Made by a program: the position numbers and the translations under genes
Assembly (NCBI GenBank): GCA_937892545.1
Contig: CALAFO010000056.1
Coordinates: 1 to 34,745, forward strand
Length of the DNA stretch: 34,745 bases
Direction of reading: 5' to 3'
Origin: Scatosoma sp002474405
GTDB lineage: Bacteria > Bacillota > Clostridia > Christensenellales > Borkfalkiaceae
Notes under the pieces: model-generated
The model's database searches: none
What the model saw: the letters and a program-made list of their open reading frames with translations, nothing else
Told to the model about the DNA's origin: nothing
Part shown: positions 8,878 through 16,846 of the stretch, piece after piece
Position numbering within the stretch: position 1 is the stretch's first letter
Layout of the letters: each line of letters starts with the position of its first letter

Positions 8878-10128
8878 ATGCAAATTACAACCGATAAAGA
8901 AGAAAAAATCAAAGCGCTTATCCGCGAAGCGGAAAGCGAACTGAAAGAAGATTTTGCGTTCGCCGACGAAATCAGCGAATGCAATCAGGAAAAAGTCATC
9001 GATGCTTTCGCGAAAAACGGCGTGGCGCTCCGCCACTTCAACGGCTCCAGCGGCTACGGCATCGGCGACGAGGGCAGGCACGTGCTGGGGCAGACGTTCG
9101 CCGACGCGATGGGCGCGGAAAGCGGAATCGTTTCTCCAGCGCTTTTAAGCGGCACGCATACGCTTGCGGTGGCGCTGTTCGGGCTTCTTCGCCCCGGCGA
9201 CAGGGCGCTTGCGGTTACGGGGCTTCCGTACGATACGCTTCGCGGCGTGATTTTCGGAAAAGACAACGGTTCCCTCACCGAACTCGGCGTAAAATTCGAT
9301 CTGCTCGATTTAAACGCCGAAGGCGCCGTAGATTTTCCCGCGCTTGAAAACCGCCTGCAAAACGCGGGGGAAGATCTTAAAATGATTTATATCCAGCGTT
9401 CCCGCGGGTACGAACTCAGAAACGCGCTCACCGTGGCGGAAATCGGCGAAATCTGTTCGTTCGTCCGCGCGCACGGCTTCAAAGGGATTATTTTCGTCGA
9501 TAATTGCTACGGCGAATTCGTCGAAAAAGAAGAACCCTGCAACGTGGGGGCGGATGTCGCCGCGGGCTCGCTCATCAAAAATCCCGGCGGCGGTCTCGCA
9601 CCCACGGGCGGATACATCGTCGGCAAAAAGCAATATATCGAAAGAATCGGCAACCGCCTTACGGCGCCGTCGCTCGGCGACGAAGTCGGCTCGTACGCTT
9701 ACGGTTACAGACTGTTCTTTCAGGGGCTTTTCCTTGCGCCGCACGTCGTCAATCAGGCGGTAAAAGGCAGCCTTCTTATCGGAAAATGTATGGAAAAGCT
9801 CGGTTACGAAAACTTCCCGAAATTCGGCAGAACCATTTCCGATATTACGCGCGCCATCCGTTTCGATACCGAAAAGCAGCTGTGCGATTTTATTTCTTCC
9901 GTGCAGGCAGCTTCTCCCGTCGATGCGTTCGCCGTATGCGAACCGTGCGAAATGCCGGGCTACGAAGCCCGCGTCATCATGGCGGCGGGGTGCTTCGTGG
10001 AAGGGGCTTCCATCGAACTTTCCGCCGATGCGCCCATCCGCGAACCGTATACCGCGTATTTTCAGGGCGGCTTAACGTACGAACACTGCAAGTACGCGCT
10101 GAAAAAAATGCTCGCCAAGCTGATATAA
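8878..10128 (+). CDS. Methionine gamma-lyase family PLP protein (YnbB / aluminium resistance type)
   Basis: A 416-residue fold-type I PLP enzyme of the family often named aluminium resistance protein or methionine gamma-lyase family. It has the characteristic HFNGSSGYGIGDEGR near residue 50, the SGTHTLAVALFG cofactor-binding segment, FVDNCYGEF, and SLIKNPGGGLAPTGGYIVG, whose Lys is the likely Schiff-base residue. The biochemical reaction of this family is poorly defined; C-S lyase activity is inferred from the fold. ATG 8872 is in frame, but GAGAGG (8866-8871) abuts it, whereas ATG 8878 has six-base spacing, so I chose 8878. Association with miaA is common in Firmicutes. Confidence 0.88.
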   Translation: MQITTDKEEKIKALIREAESELKEDFAFADEISECNQEKVIDAFAKNGVALRHFNGSSGYGIGDEGRHVLGQTFADAMGAESGIVSPALLSGTHTLAVALFGLLRPGDRALAVTGLPYDTLRGVIFGKDNGSLTELGVKFDLLDLNAEGAVDFPALENRLQNAGEDLKMIYIQRSRGYELRNALTVAEIGEICSFVRAHGFKGIIFVDNCYGEFVEKEEPCNVGADVAAGSLIKNPGGGLAPTGGYIVGKKQYIERIGNRLTAPSLGDEVGSYAYGYRLFFQGLFLAPHVVNQAVKGSLLIGKCMEKLGYENFPKFGRTISDITRAIRFDTEKQLCDFISSVQAASPVDAFAVCEPCEMPGYEARVIMAAGCFVEGASIELSADAPIREPYTAYFQGGLTYEHCKYALKKMLAKLI

Positions 10129-10186
10129 AAATATAGGCTTTCGCGGGCTGTACGGCGAAAGCGCGTCGAAAAACAAAAAACCAAAC

Positions 10187-10218
10187 AAAAAACCGGCAAC
10201 GAATAAAATCGTTGCCGG
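10187..10218 (-). terminator. Intrinsic terminator of tRNA-Val
   Basis: On the minus strand CCGGCAACGA (10218-10209) pairs with TCGTTGCCGG (10202-10193) around a short AT-rich loop and is followed by six T residues (10192-10187). It lies five bases after the tRNA CCA end. A second inverted repeat (10137-10144 with 10155-10162) further along the same direction is followed by TATATTTTTATA and may be a back-up. Confidence 0.9.
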
Positions 10219-10222
10219 CGGA

Positions 10223-10299
10223 TGGTGGACGCGAAAGGGCTCGAACCTTCGACCTCTACCATGTCAAGGTAGCGCTCTGACCAGCTGAGCTACGCCTCC
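10223..10299 (-). tRNA. tRNA-Val (GAC)
   Basis: A complete 77-base cloverleaf with encoded CCA (10225-10223). The D stem is GCTC/GAGC. The anticodon stem is CTACC/GGTAG, with loop TTGACAT giving anticodon GAC (complement of 10265-10263), which reads Val codons GUC/GUU. The T arm holds GGTTCGAGCC. The acceptor stem GGAGGCG/CGCGTCC pairs at six of seven positions, with a G4-G69 mismatch. It is flanked by its own promoter (10370-10342) and terminator, so it is an independent transcription unit between two plus-strand genes. Confidence 0.95.
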
Positions 10300-10341
10300 G
10301 TCCGGTTACAAGTTTATGCAAAATCTCGTAACTACTTTGAT

Positions 10342-10370
10342 ATTGTAACAGATAATTTACTTTCCGTCAA
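10342..10370 (-). promoter_or_regulatory. Promoter of tRNA-Val
   Basis: Reading the minus strand, TTGACG (10370-10365) and TACAAT (10347-10342) are separated by 17 bases. The predicted start is about 35 bases before the mature tRNA 5' end. Confidence 0.85.
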
Positions 10371-10484
10371 TCGTTTTCGGGGCAAAAATCAGCCGAAAAC
10401 CGTAAAAAATTACGAACAGGCGTAAAAATACGCGCCGTTTGTGGCAGAAAGCCGAGAAAACGCACGGAAAAAGGAGCGGATAAA

Positions 10485-10961
10485 ATGAAAAAAGACAGCC
10501 GTACTTACGTAATCGACGAAACGGATAAACAGATTTTATCGTTTTTAAAAGATAACGCGCGCCTGCCCGTAAAGCATATCGCCGAAAAAACGTTTTTATC
10601 GCCTACGGCAATCGCCGCGCGCGTGGAGCGGCTGGAAGAAGCTGGATATATCACAGGTTATCACGCCCATCTCAACCCCGAACTTCTCGGCTTCCGCGTC
10701 AAAGCGTTCATCAGCGTGGAAGTGGATCCCGTCCGCAAAAAAGAATTTTATCCGTATATTAAAAGTCTGCTGAACGTGGTGGAATGCAACTGCGTTACGG
10801 GCGATTTTTCCATGCTCGTGGAAGTGCTGTTTCCCACCACGTCCGATCTGGATTTGTTCATCAACGAACTGCAGCACTTCGGCAGAACAAAGACGATGAT
10901 CGTGTTTTCCACGTCCGTCGAGCACCGCGATTCGTTTATCGACGTTCCGGAAGAAGAATAA
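10485..10961 (+). CDS. Lrp/AsnC family transcriptional regulator
   Basis: A 158-residue protein with the Lrp layout. An N-terminal winged helix-turn-helix (about residues 11-60) holds DETDKQILSFLKDNARLP and LSPTAIAARVERLEEAGYI. A ligand-binding RAM (ActL-like) domain (about 70-150) follows. Such proteins form octamers and respond to amino acids or other small molecules; the ligand cannot be read from sequence. AGGAG lies upstream of the ATG. No clear consensus promoter is seen in the 115 bases after the tRNA promoter. The gene converges on the penicillin-binding protein gene, 33 bases apart; targets are unknown. Confidence 0.9.
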   Translation: MKKDSRTYVIDETDKQILSFLKDNARLPVKHIAEKTFLSPTAIAARVERLEEAGYITGYHAHLNPELLGFRVKAFISVEVDPVRKKEFYPYIKSLLNVVECNCVTGDFSMLVEVLFPTTSDLDLFINELQHFGRTKTMIVFSTSVEHRDSFIDVPEEE

Positions 10962-10994
10962 CCCGCAACGAAAATAACGGAAACAATCGCAAAA

Positions 10995-13244
10995 TCAGTA
11001 ATTCCACCAGTCTTTTCCGATAATTCCGGGCGGTTCCGACGGGCTGGCGGGGGAATTGTTTTTCGTGGAAACCGCGGGCAGAAACACCGTATCGCCGAGA
11101 ATGTCTTTATAACAAGGCGTTACGGAATATTCGTACGTTTTTCCTTCTTCCACGGTATCCGCAAAAACTTCCTGCCGTTTCCCGCGGTAAACCACGCGTT
11201 TTATGCCGTTTTCTTCGCGTTCCAGCAGGTATTCGTAGCAATCGGGATAATCGCCCGGAATCGAAATTTTCACGGTACCGTTTTCGTATTTTATTTCCGC
11301 GGCGGAAATTTGCGGGTGCGAAAATTTCGTGGAACGGGTCGGCGGCAGTTTGCTTTCGTCAAACAATTCGTATAATTTATAGTTTTCGGGCGAAAGTTCG
11401 TCCGCAATCGTCAGTTTATGGTCGCGCTCGTAGTCGGTTTTATCCAGCGCGATTTTTTTTATGCCGTCGGGCAACGAAAAACTTTTGTTTTCACGGTTTT
11501 GTTGCGCTTCGTTCAGAATACGGTACAGCTTGTTGCAGGGCAAGCCGCCGCCCGTCGCCGAAATTCTCGTTCTGTCCGCGTTGCCAAGCCACACGGCGGC
11601 GGAAATTTCCGGCGTATAGCCAAGCGCATACGCGTCGAAATTTCCGCTTTTGTCGCCGTTCGTGCCCGTCTTTGCGGCAACGTCGAAAGGGAGAGTGCGC
11701 AGCTTTTTCGCCGTGCCTTCCCGCGCGCACGTTTTCAATACGTCGGTAATCAGCGCCGCGGTTTGCGCCGAAAACACGCGCTTTTCGTCGCCGTTTTTAT
11801 CTCTCGCGGCGTCATATACCGTTTCGCCGTCGATTTCTAAACGGCGGATAAATCCCGCGGGGCGATAGTTTCCGTTCCGCGCAAACACGGAATAAGCGGA
11901 GAGCAGTTCGGGCAGCGTATAACCGTGTCCGACGCCGCCCAGAGCGGCGGCAAGCGAAAAGTCGTTCTCGTCGGTGCGAAGTCCCAATTTTTCAAGGTAT
12001 CCGCGGCTTTTTTGCACGGTCAGTGCGTTTAAAATTTTCACAGCCGGCACGTTCAGACTGCGCGCAAGGCATTCCCGCGCGGAAAGATACCCGCCGTAAC
12101 CGCCGCCGTAATTCTTAGGACTGTAACCGTCGAAACAGACGGGCGAATCGTCTATCGGCGTCGCGGGGGACAAAATGCCTTCTTCGAAAGCGGGCGCGTA
12201 CGCGCACAGCGGTTTGAAAAGCGAAGCGGGCGAACGCGTAAGATTCCCGCAATCCGAATAATAAGCTGTAAATCCGCAGGCGGAAATATCCGTCGCGGCG
12301 GCAATTACGTCGCACCGCTTCTCCGCCGCTTCCGGCGCGCAGATTTCCGTCAGCGCGTGCTGCAACGGTTGGTTAAGGTAGGTAAAAACGCGTATGCTGC
12401 CGCTAAGGCGCAGATGCTTTTCGTCCGCAAGCCGTTCCAGTTCGTCGAAACACCGCGCAACGTACGGAGAATCTTCCGCGGAATCCGCGGGCTGAACGGG
12501 CAAAGGCGTGTTTTCCGCTTCCCGTCGTTCTTCGGCGGAAATGTGTCCGTTCTGCTTCATAACGCGAAGCACAAGCGCGCGTCTCGTCGCGCATTTTTCG
12601 GGGTTTCTGAACGGCGAGTAATTGTTGGGAGATTTTACGAGTCCCGCAAGCAGCGCGCCTTCGGCAAGGGTAAGATTTTCCGGCTGCTTCGAAAAATAAA
12701 ATTCCGCCGCGCTTTTCAAGCCGAAACAATGATGCCCGAAGTAAATGGAATTTAAGTATTTTTCCAGAATCTCGTCTTTATTATACCGCGCTTCCAGCTC
12801 GCTCGTCAGTTTTAATTCAAGCAGTTTTCTTCTGATTGTTTTTTCCTGCGAGAGGTGCGTGTTTTTAATCAGCTGCTGCGAAATGGTGGAAGCGCCTTCT
12901 TTGAACGAACGCGCGCGGAGATTGTTCCACGCCGCGCGGAGCATTCTTTTGTAATCCACGCCGTTATGCGAATAAAACCGTTTGTCCTCCGTATCCACGA
13001 AAGCGAATTTCACCTTTTCGGGCAGCGAATTAAGAGAAAAATAGCCGTTTGCGGCGCCGCGGGCAAAAACGGGCACCGCCTCGTCGTTTTTATCCAGTAC
13101 GGTAAATTCGCCCTGCGGCAGCGCCAGCCGACTTTCGTTCAGGCGCGCGTTTTTCGTAATTACGGTATACGCGATGCCCGCCGCGAAAAAGAAAGCGAAA
13201 AATAAAATTACGATTGTAAGCAGAATTTTTTTAGCCGTTTTCAT
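10995..13244 (-). CDS. Class A penicillin-binding protein (PBP1A/2C type)
   Basis: A 749-residue bifunctional peptidoglycan synthase. A short cytoplasmic start is followed by one transmembrane helix (about 7-28). The GT51 glycosyltransferase domain (about 50-240) contains catalytic E86 in EDKRFYSH and EGASTISQQL. The transpeptidase domain has S341-LF-K344 (nucleophile SxxK), S396-L-N398 and K525-T-G. The extracellular C-terminus (about 640-749) looks like a fibronectin-type-III-like module. The protein builds glycan strands and crosslinks them outside the membrane. It is divergent from the D-lactate dehydrogenase gene and convergent with the Lrp-type gene. No sharp promoter is visible upstream. 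Confidence 0.94.
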   Translation of the reverse strand: MKTAKKILLTIVILFFAFFFAAGIAYTVITKNARLNESRLALPQGEFTVLDKNDEAVPVFARGAANGYFSLNSLPEKVKFAFVDTEDKRFYSHNGVDYKRMLRAAWNNLRARSFKEGASTISQQLIKNTHLSQEKTIRRKLLELKLTSELEARYNKDEILEKYLNSIYFGHHCFGLKSAAEFYFSKQPENLTLAEGALLAGLVKSPNNYSPFRNPEKCATRRALVLRVMKQNGHISAEERREAENTPLPVQPADSAEDSPYVARCFDELERLADEKHLRLSGSIRVFTYLNQPLQHALTEICAPEAAEKRCDVIAAATDISACGFTAYYSDCGNLTRSPASLFKPLCAYAPAFEEGILSPATPIDDSPVCFDGYSPKNYGGGYGGYLSARECLARSLNVPAVKILNALTVQKSRGYLEKLGLRTDENDFSLAAALGGVGHGYTLPELLSAYSVFARNGNYRPAGFIRRLEIDGETVYDAARDKNGDEKRVFSAQTAALITDVLKTCAREGTAKKLRTLPFDVAAKTGTNGDKSGNFDAYALGYTPEISAAVWLGNADRTRISATGGGLPCNKLYRILNEAQQNRENKSFSLPDGIKKIALDKTDYERDHKLTIADELSPENYKLYELFDESKLPPTRSTKFSHPQISAAEIKYENGTVKISIPGDYPDCYEYLLEREENGIKRVVYRGKRQEVFADTVEEGKTYEYSVTPCYKDILGDTVFLPAVSTKNNSPASPSEPPGIIGKDWWNY

Positions 13245-13339
13245 CGCCCGATAGTATCTGTTTTTTGTGCGATTTTATGAGTAAAAAGCCCGAAAAAACG
13301 GGTAAAAATTGCGAAAATGCAAAGAAATAATGTTTAAAA

Positions 13340-13355
13340 ACGCTTAAAAAAGCGT
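13340..13355. promoter_or_regulatory. 16-bp perfect dyad in the PBP/ldh divergent region
   Basis: ACGCTT (13340-13345) and AAGCGT (13350-13355) are separated by AAAA. It sits about midway between the two divergent start codons (13244 and 13449), in an A-rich spacer. Its position suits an operator, but no known motif matches and promoters on either side are unclear. TTGACT at 13381 and TAAAAT at 13422 are not correctly spaced with each other. Confidence 0.35.
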
Positions 13356-13448
13356 GTAAAACAGGCGAAAAACGGGTATATTGACTATGAAAAACCGCAA
13401 AAAATACGCAAAAAACACTGCTAAAATCATATTTTTAAGGAGATTTTT

Positions 13449-14426
13449 ATGAAAAAAATAGCTTTTTTCGACGCGAAAGAATACGATAAACCGTCCTTTG
13501 AAAAGTGCGCGGAAAAATACGGATTCAGATTCAAATATTTCGAAACGAAACTTTCCGAAGACACCGCCGACCTTGCCAGAGGCTGCGACGGCGTTTGCGT
13601 TTTCGTGAACGACGATCTCGGCGCGCCCGTCATCGATAAACTCAACGAACTGAAAATTCCCGTGGCGGCGCTTCGTTGCGCAGGCTTCAACAATGTGGAT
13701 GTAAAGCATGCGAAAGGCAGGCTCACCGTAATGCGCGTTCCCGCATATTCGCCGTACGCCGTGGCGGAACACGCGATGGCGATGCTTTTAACTTCCGTGC
13801 GCCGTACGCATAAGGCGTATATCCGTACGCGCGATTTCAATTTCAGCCTGAACCGTCTGTGCGGATTCGATTTGCACGGCAAAACGGTGGGCGTAGTGGG
13901 CACGGGAAAAATCGGCAGAGTGTTCATCGATATCTGCAAAGGCTTCGGCATGAAAATACTCGCTTACGATAAATTCCCCGGCAAAGAAGATTACTACGTG
14001 CCGCTGGACGAACTGATACAAAAAAGCGACGTGATTTCGCTGCATTGTCCGCTGACGGAAGAAACGCATCATATGATCAACGAAAAGACGATTTCCGAAA
14101 TGAAAAAAGGCGTGGTGATCGTAAATACCTCGCGCGGCGGTTTAATCGACGCCGAGGCGCTTTTGCAGGGCATCAAGGAAAGAAAAGTGGGCGCCGCCTG
14201 TCTTGACGTATACGAGGAAGAGGGCGACGTGTTCTTCCGCGATATTTCGGGGCATATTTTAGAGGACGATACGCTGGCGCGGCTGATTTCCATGCCGAAC
14301 GTTCTGATAACTTCGCATCAGGCGTACCTCACGAACGAAGCCCTCGAAAACATCGCCGAAACCACGTGCGAAAATTTAAGCGCGTATTTTAAAGACGGTT
14401 CGGCGCCCAACGAAGTGAAAGCTTAA
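13449..14426 (+). CDS. ldhA: D-lactate dehydrogenase (2-hydroxyacid dehydrogenase)
   Basis: A 325-residue NAD-dependent dehydrogenase reducing pyruvate to D-lactate. The Rossmann motif G151-T-G-K-I-G156 lies in VGVVGTGKIG. Catalytic residues are R229 (NTSRGG), a Glu in DVYEEE (about 256-258) and H290 (TSHQA). The segment DVFFRD followed by the DDTLARL region is typical of fermentative D-LDHs rather than phosphoglycerate dehydrogenases, which supports the LdhA assignment. AAGGAG precedes the ATG. It is the NADH-reoxidising branch that complements the Pta-AckA acetate branch downstream. No plus-strand terminator with a T tract follows it. Confidence 0.9.
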   Translation: MKKIAFFDAKEYDKPSFEKCAEKYGFRFKYFETKLSEDTADLARGCDGVCVFVNDDLGAPVIDKLNELKIPVAALRCAGFNNVDVKHAKGRLTVMRVPAYSPYAVAEHAMAMLLTSVRRTHKAYIRTRDFNFSLNRLCGFDLHGKTVGVVGTGKIGRVFIDICKGFGMKILAYDKFPGKEDYYVPLDELIQKSDVISLHCPLTEETHHMINEKTISEMKKGVVIVNTSRGGLIDAEALLQGIKERKVGAACLDVYEEEGDVFFRDISGHILEDDTLARLISMPNVLITSHQAYLTNEALENIAETTCENLSAYFKDGSAPNEVKA

Positions 14427-14452
14427 AAAACGGGCGCGGAACGTTCCGCGCC
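14425..14452 (-). terminator. Intrinsic terminator of tmcAL
   Basis: A perfect 20-bp palindrome (14433-14452, GGCGCGGAAC and its complement) is followed on the minus strand by CG and six T residues ending at 14425. It lies 23 bases after the tmcAL stop. On the plus strand there is no T tract after the hairpin, so it serves tmcAL rather than ldhA. Confidence 0.8.
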
Positions 14453-14475
14453 GCAAGTAAAAAATCGATTTGTTT

Positions 14476-15642
14476 TCAATAAAAAACGTTTTTTGTTCCG
14501 CCGTAAAATCCCGTTACGGCGGAATAAATATTTTCCGCCAGTTTGTCCGCCTGAAAACAGCGCCGTGCCGTACCCGTCAGTTTCTGTTCGTCGGCGTATC
14601 TCATCACGCAGGGGAACTCCCCCTCGGAAAGAACGGAAAGCAAATCTTTCCGTTCTTTTCCGAGAGCAAGCGGCTGAATGTACAGCGGTGCCGAAAGACA
14701 GTCCGCAAGAAGATCTTTGCGGATGTTCAGGAGATTTTGCAGCAGAATCCGGTTGATGCGGGAAGCAGTGTAACGCTTCGAAGTGAGTTGCGTTACGATG
14801 TCTTTGGGCTGCAGCGCGGCTTTTTTCAGGGCGTTTTCCAACCCCTCGGAAATATCCGCCGTGCGCGCAAGTTCGCTTGTCTGCGTTTTCAGCACGGCGA
14901 TTCTTTCCGCCGTTTTCAGCTTTTTCGCAGCGATTTCAGCGCCTTGGATATCTGCGGAAACGCAAGGGGGAAGTTCGGCGGAAAGCGATGAAAAATCGCC
15001 TTTTTCTATCGCAAGGCGGATAGCCGAAGCGGAAGAATATTCCGCCGCGCCGCTTGTCGCAAGCGTTTGTTTTTTATAGTCGCCGCGTCGCGGAACGGGC
15101 AGAAGCGTTACGTTTTTTTTGCGATTTTCTTTTAAAAGCGCGCGCGCGTATTCCAGACCGAGAATATCGTTCGGCGAAGATAAAAGGGAGAAAGCCGCCG
15201 TATCTTTCAGCGATTCGGCGCGCGCGGCGGCAAACGATAAGCCGCCGTCAAGCAAAGCTTTCGTTTTTTGAATATATCCGCTTTCGTCGTTTAAAATTTC
15301 CGCCGCGGCATAAAAATCGCCGTCCGCGTGTTCGGCGCCGAACGAAAGATAAGAAAAGCCCGGTAAAGAGGAAAGCAGACGGACGGCGCCGCGCGCGAAA
15401 ATTTCCGCGGAAGCCGCCGAAAAAACGACGGGCAGGGCGATGACCGCGTCCGCTCCGCATAACACCGCGTGTTTTGCGCGGAGCGCAGGGGGCAGAATTG
15501 CCGCTTCGTCGCGCTGGGTGAAGCACCCGCTCATCACGCAGACGACGGCGTCGGCGCCCGAACGCTTTTTCGCTTCGCGCAGCTGGTATTCGTGTCCGAG
15601 GTGGAAGGGGTTGTATTCGCAGATGACGCCGCATATTTTCAT
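14476..15642 (-). CDS. tmcAL: tRNA(Met) cytidine acetate ligase TmcAL (YlbM)
   Basis: A 388-residue nucleotidyltransferase-like enzyme that uses acetate and ATP to form N4-acetylcytidine at the wobble position of elongator tRNA-Met. The N-terminal signature GVICEYNPFHLGHEYQL has the H14-x-G-H17 motif. SGCFTQRDEAA and the GADAVIALPVVFS segment are also typical. The frame is open 46 codons further upstream, but the CAT at 15640-15642 has GGAG eight bases before it and gives the family N-terminus, so I rejected the longer form. It runs divergently from pta, and acetate, its substrate, is the product of the neighbouring Pta-AckA pathway. Confidence 0.93.
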   Translation of the reverse strand: MKICGVICEYNPFHLGHEYQLREAKKRSGADAVVCVMSGCFTQRDEAAILPPALRAKHAVLCGADAVIALPVVFSAASAEIFARGAVRLLSSLPGFSYLSFGAEHADGDFYAAAEILNDESGYIQKTKALLDGGLSFAAARAESLKDTAAFSLLSSPNDILGLEYARALLKENRKKNVTLLPVPRRGDYKKQTLATSGAAEYSSASAIRLAIEKGDFSSLSAELPPCVSADIQGAEIAAKKLKTAERIAVLKTQTSELARTADISEGLENALKKAALQPKDIVTQLTSKRYTASRINRILLQNLLNIRKDLLADCLSAPLYIQPLALGKERKDLLSVLSEGEFPCVMRYADEQKLTGTARRCFQADKLAENIYSAVTGFYGGTKNVFY

Positions 15643-15697
15643 AGAAGTTCTCCGGGACGGAATTTTTAAATTCAAGCCGATTTCGGCGTTTTTTTCC

Positions 15698-15726
15698 TTT
15701 ACTTTCGTTTTTGATTGTGTTATAAT
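15698..15726 (+). promoter_or_regulatory. Promoter of pta-ackA
   Basis: TTTACT (15698-15703) and TATAAT (15721-15726) are 17 bases apart, and TGT directly before TATAAT gives an extended -10. The predicted start falls at about 15733, the left edge of a strong dyad. Confidence 0.82.
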
Positions 15727-15732
15727 ATTTTT

Positions 15733-15767
15733 GTTGCGCAAAAAGCGCGTTTTGCGCTTCACGCAAC
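15733..15767. promoter_or_regulatory. Overlapping dyads at the start of the pta transcript
   Basis: GCGCAAAA (15736-15743) and TTTTGCGC (15750-15757) are perfect eight-base arms around AGCGCG. An outer pair, GTTGCG (15733-15738) with CGCAAC (15762-15767), shares three bases with the inner left arm, so the two pairings exclude each other in RNA. The element lies between the -10 boxes of the divergent pta and tmcAL promoters. It could be an operator or an alternative-fold leader. Confidence 0.5.
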
Positions 15768-15768
15768 G

Positions 15769-15797
15769 ATTATACAACAAATCGTAAAAAAAATAAA
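15769..15797 (-). promoter_or_regulatory. Possible promoter of tmcAL
   Basis: On the minus strand TATAAT is at 15774-15769, with a weak -35 TTTATT (15797-15792) at 17 bases. The resulting leader of about 120 bases includes the dyad at 15733-15767. Confidence 0.5.
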
Positions 15798-15820
15798 GCG
15801 TTTACGGGAGATAATTTTCA

Positions 15821-16819
15821 ATGAAAAACGTACTCGAACAGATTAAAGAAAAAGCGAAAGCCCTGAAAAAGACCATCGTGCTTTGCGAGGGCGAAGATTC
15901 CCGCGTGGTGAAAGCCGCGGCGGACGCGACGAAAGAAGGGATTGCGAAAATCGTGCTTCTCGGCAACGAGGAAGAGATTAAAAAGGCGAACCCCGACGTG
16001 GACCTTACGGGCGTTACCGTCGTAAACCCGCTGACTTCCGAAAAACTTGCCGCTTACAACGCGCGCCTTTGCGAATTGCGCGCTTCCAAGGGAATGACGC
16101 CCGATCAGGCGGAAAAACTTCTGAAAGACGGCACGTATTTCGGCGCGATGATGCTGAAAGAGGGCGACGTGGACGGACTTGTTTCCGGCGCGTGCCATTC
16201 TACGGCGAACACGCTGCGCCCCGGACTTCAGATTATCAAAACGGCGCCCGGCGTTTCTTCGGTTTCTTCGTTCAACCTTATGATCTGCCCGCCGCAGGGG
16301 AATCAGTACTGCCCGGACGGTCTGGTGGTGTTTGCCGATTGCGGACTTAACCCCACTTATACTTCCGAAGGGCTTGCGGACTGCGCGATCGCTACGGCAA
16401 ATTCCGCGAAAGCGATTGCGGGAATCGACCCGAAAGTGGCGATGCTTTCTTTCTCTACGAAAGGCAGCGCCAAGCACGATAACGTTACGATGGTGGCGGA
16501 AGCCGCGAAAATCGCGAAAGAGAAAGCTCCCGATTTAAAACTGGACGGCGAACTGCAGTTCGACGCGGCGATCGTTCCTTCGGTGGCGGCGCTCAAAGCG
16601 CCCAGTTCCGACGTGGCGGGCAAGGCGAACGTGTTTATTTTCCCCGACCTGCAGGCGGGCAATATCGGCTACAAAATTGCGGAGCGCCTCGGCGGATTCA
16701 TGGCGGTAGGACCTATCTGCCAAGGGTTTGCAAAACCTCTGAACGATCTTTCCCGCGGGTGCAAATCCGAGGATATCGTGGCGGCGGTGGCGATTACCGC
16801 GCTTCAGACGCAGCTTTAA
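15821..16819 (+). CDS. pta: Phosphate acetyltransferase
   Basis: A 332-residue short-form Pta, the usual size in Firmicutes. It interconverts acetyl-CoA and acetyl phosphate in the cytoplasm, the first step of acetate formation with ATP gain. Characteristic segments are KTIVLCEGEDSRVVKAA at the N-terminus, DGLVSGACHSTANTLRPGLQ, the MLSFSTKGSA region, and FIFPDLQAGNIGYKIAERLGG near the C-terminus. GGGAG precedes the ATG. It has its own extended -10 promoter and is followed after 27 bases by ackA, so the two form an operon. Confidence 0.96.
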   Translation: MKNVLEQIKEKAKALKKTIVLCEGEDSRVVKAAADATKEGIAKIVLLGNEEEIKKANPDVDLTGVTVVNPLTSEKLAAYNARLCELRASKGMTPDQAEKLLKDGTYFGAMMLKEGDVDGLVSGACHSTANTLRPGLQIIKTAPGVSSVSSFNLMICPPQGNQYCPDGLVVFADCGLNPTYTSEGLADCAIATANSAKAIAGIDPKVAMLSFSTKGSAKHDNVTMVAEAAKIAKEKAPDLKLDGELQFDAAIVPSVAALKAPSSDVAGKANVFIFPDLQAGNIGYKIAERLGGFMAVGPICQGFAKPLNDLSRGCKSEDIVAAVAITALQTQL

Positions 16820-16846
16820 GAGAAAACTTACGCGAAGAGGTATAAC

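Noticed and set aside
10137..10162. Hairpin as plus-strand terminator of the methionine gamma-lyase family gene
   Set aside because: The stem is good, but no T tract follows on the plus strand; on the minus strand it may be a back-up terminator for the tRNA.
13381..13427. ldhA promoter from TTGACT (13381) and TAAAAT (13422)
   Set aside because: Spacing is 35 bases, far from 17. TAAAAT has an extended TGC but would leave almost no room for the ribosome binding site, so I left the promoter unassigned.
15643..15780. Longer N-terminus for TmcAL
   Set aside because: It runs through the promoter region and precedes the conserved MKICGVICEYNP start, which has its own GGAG.
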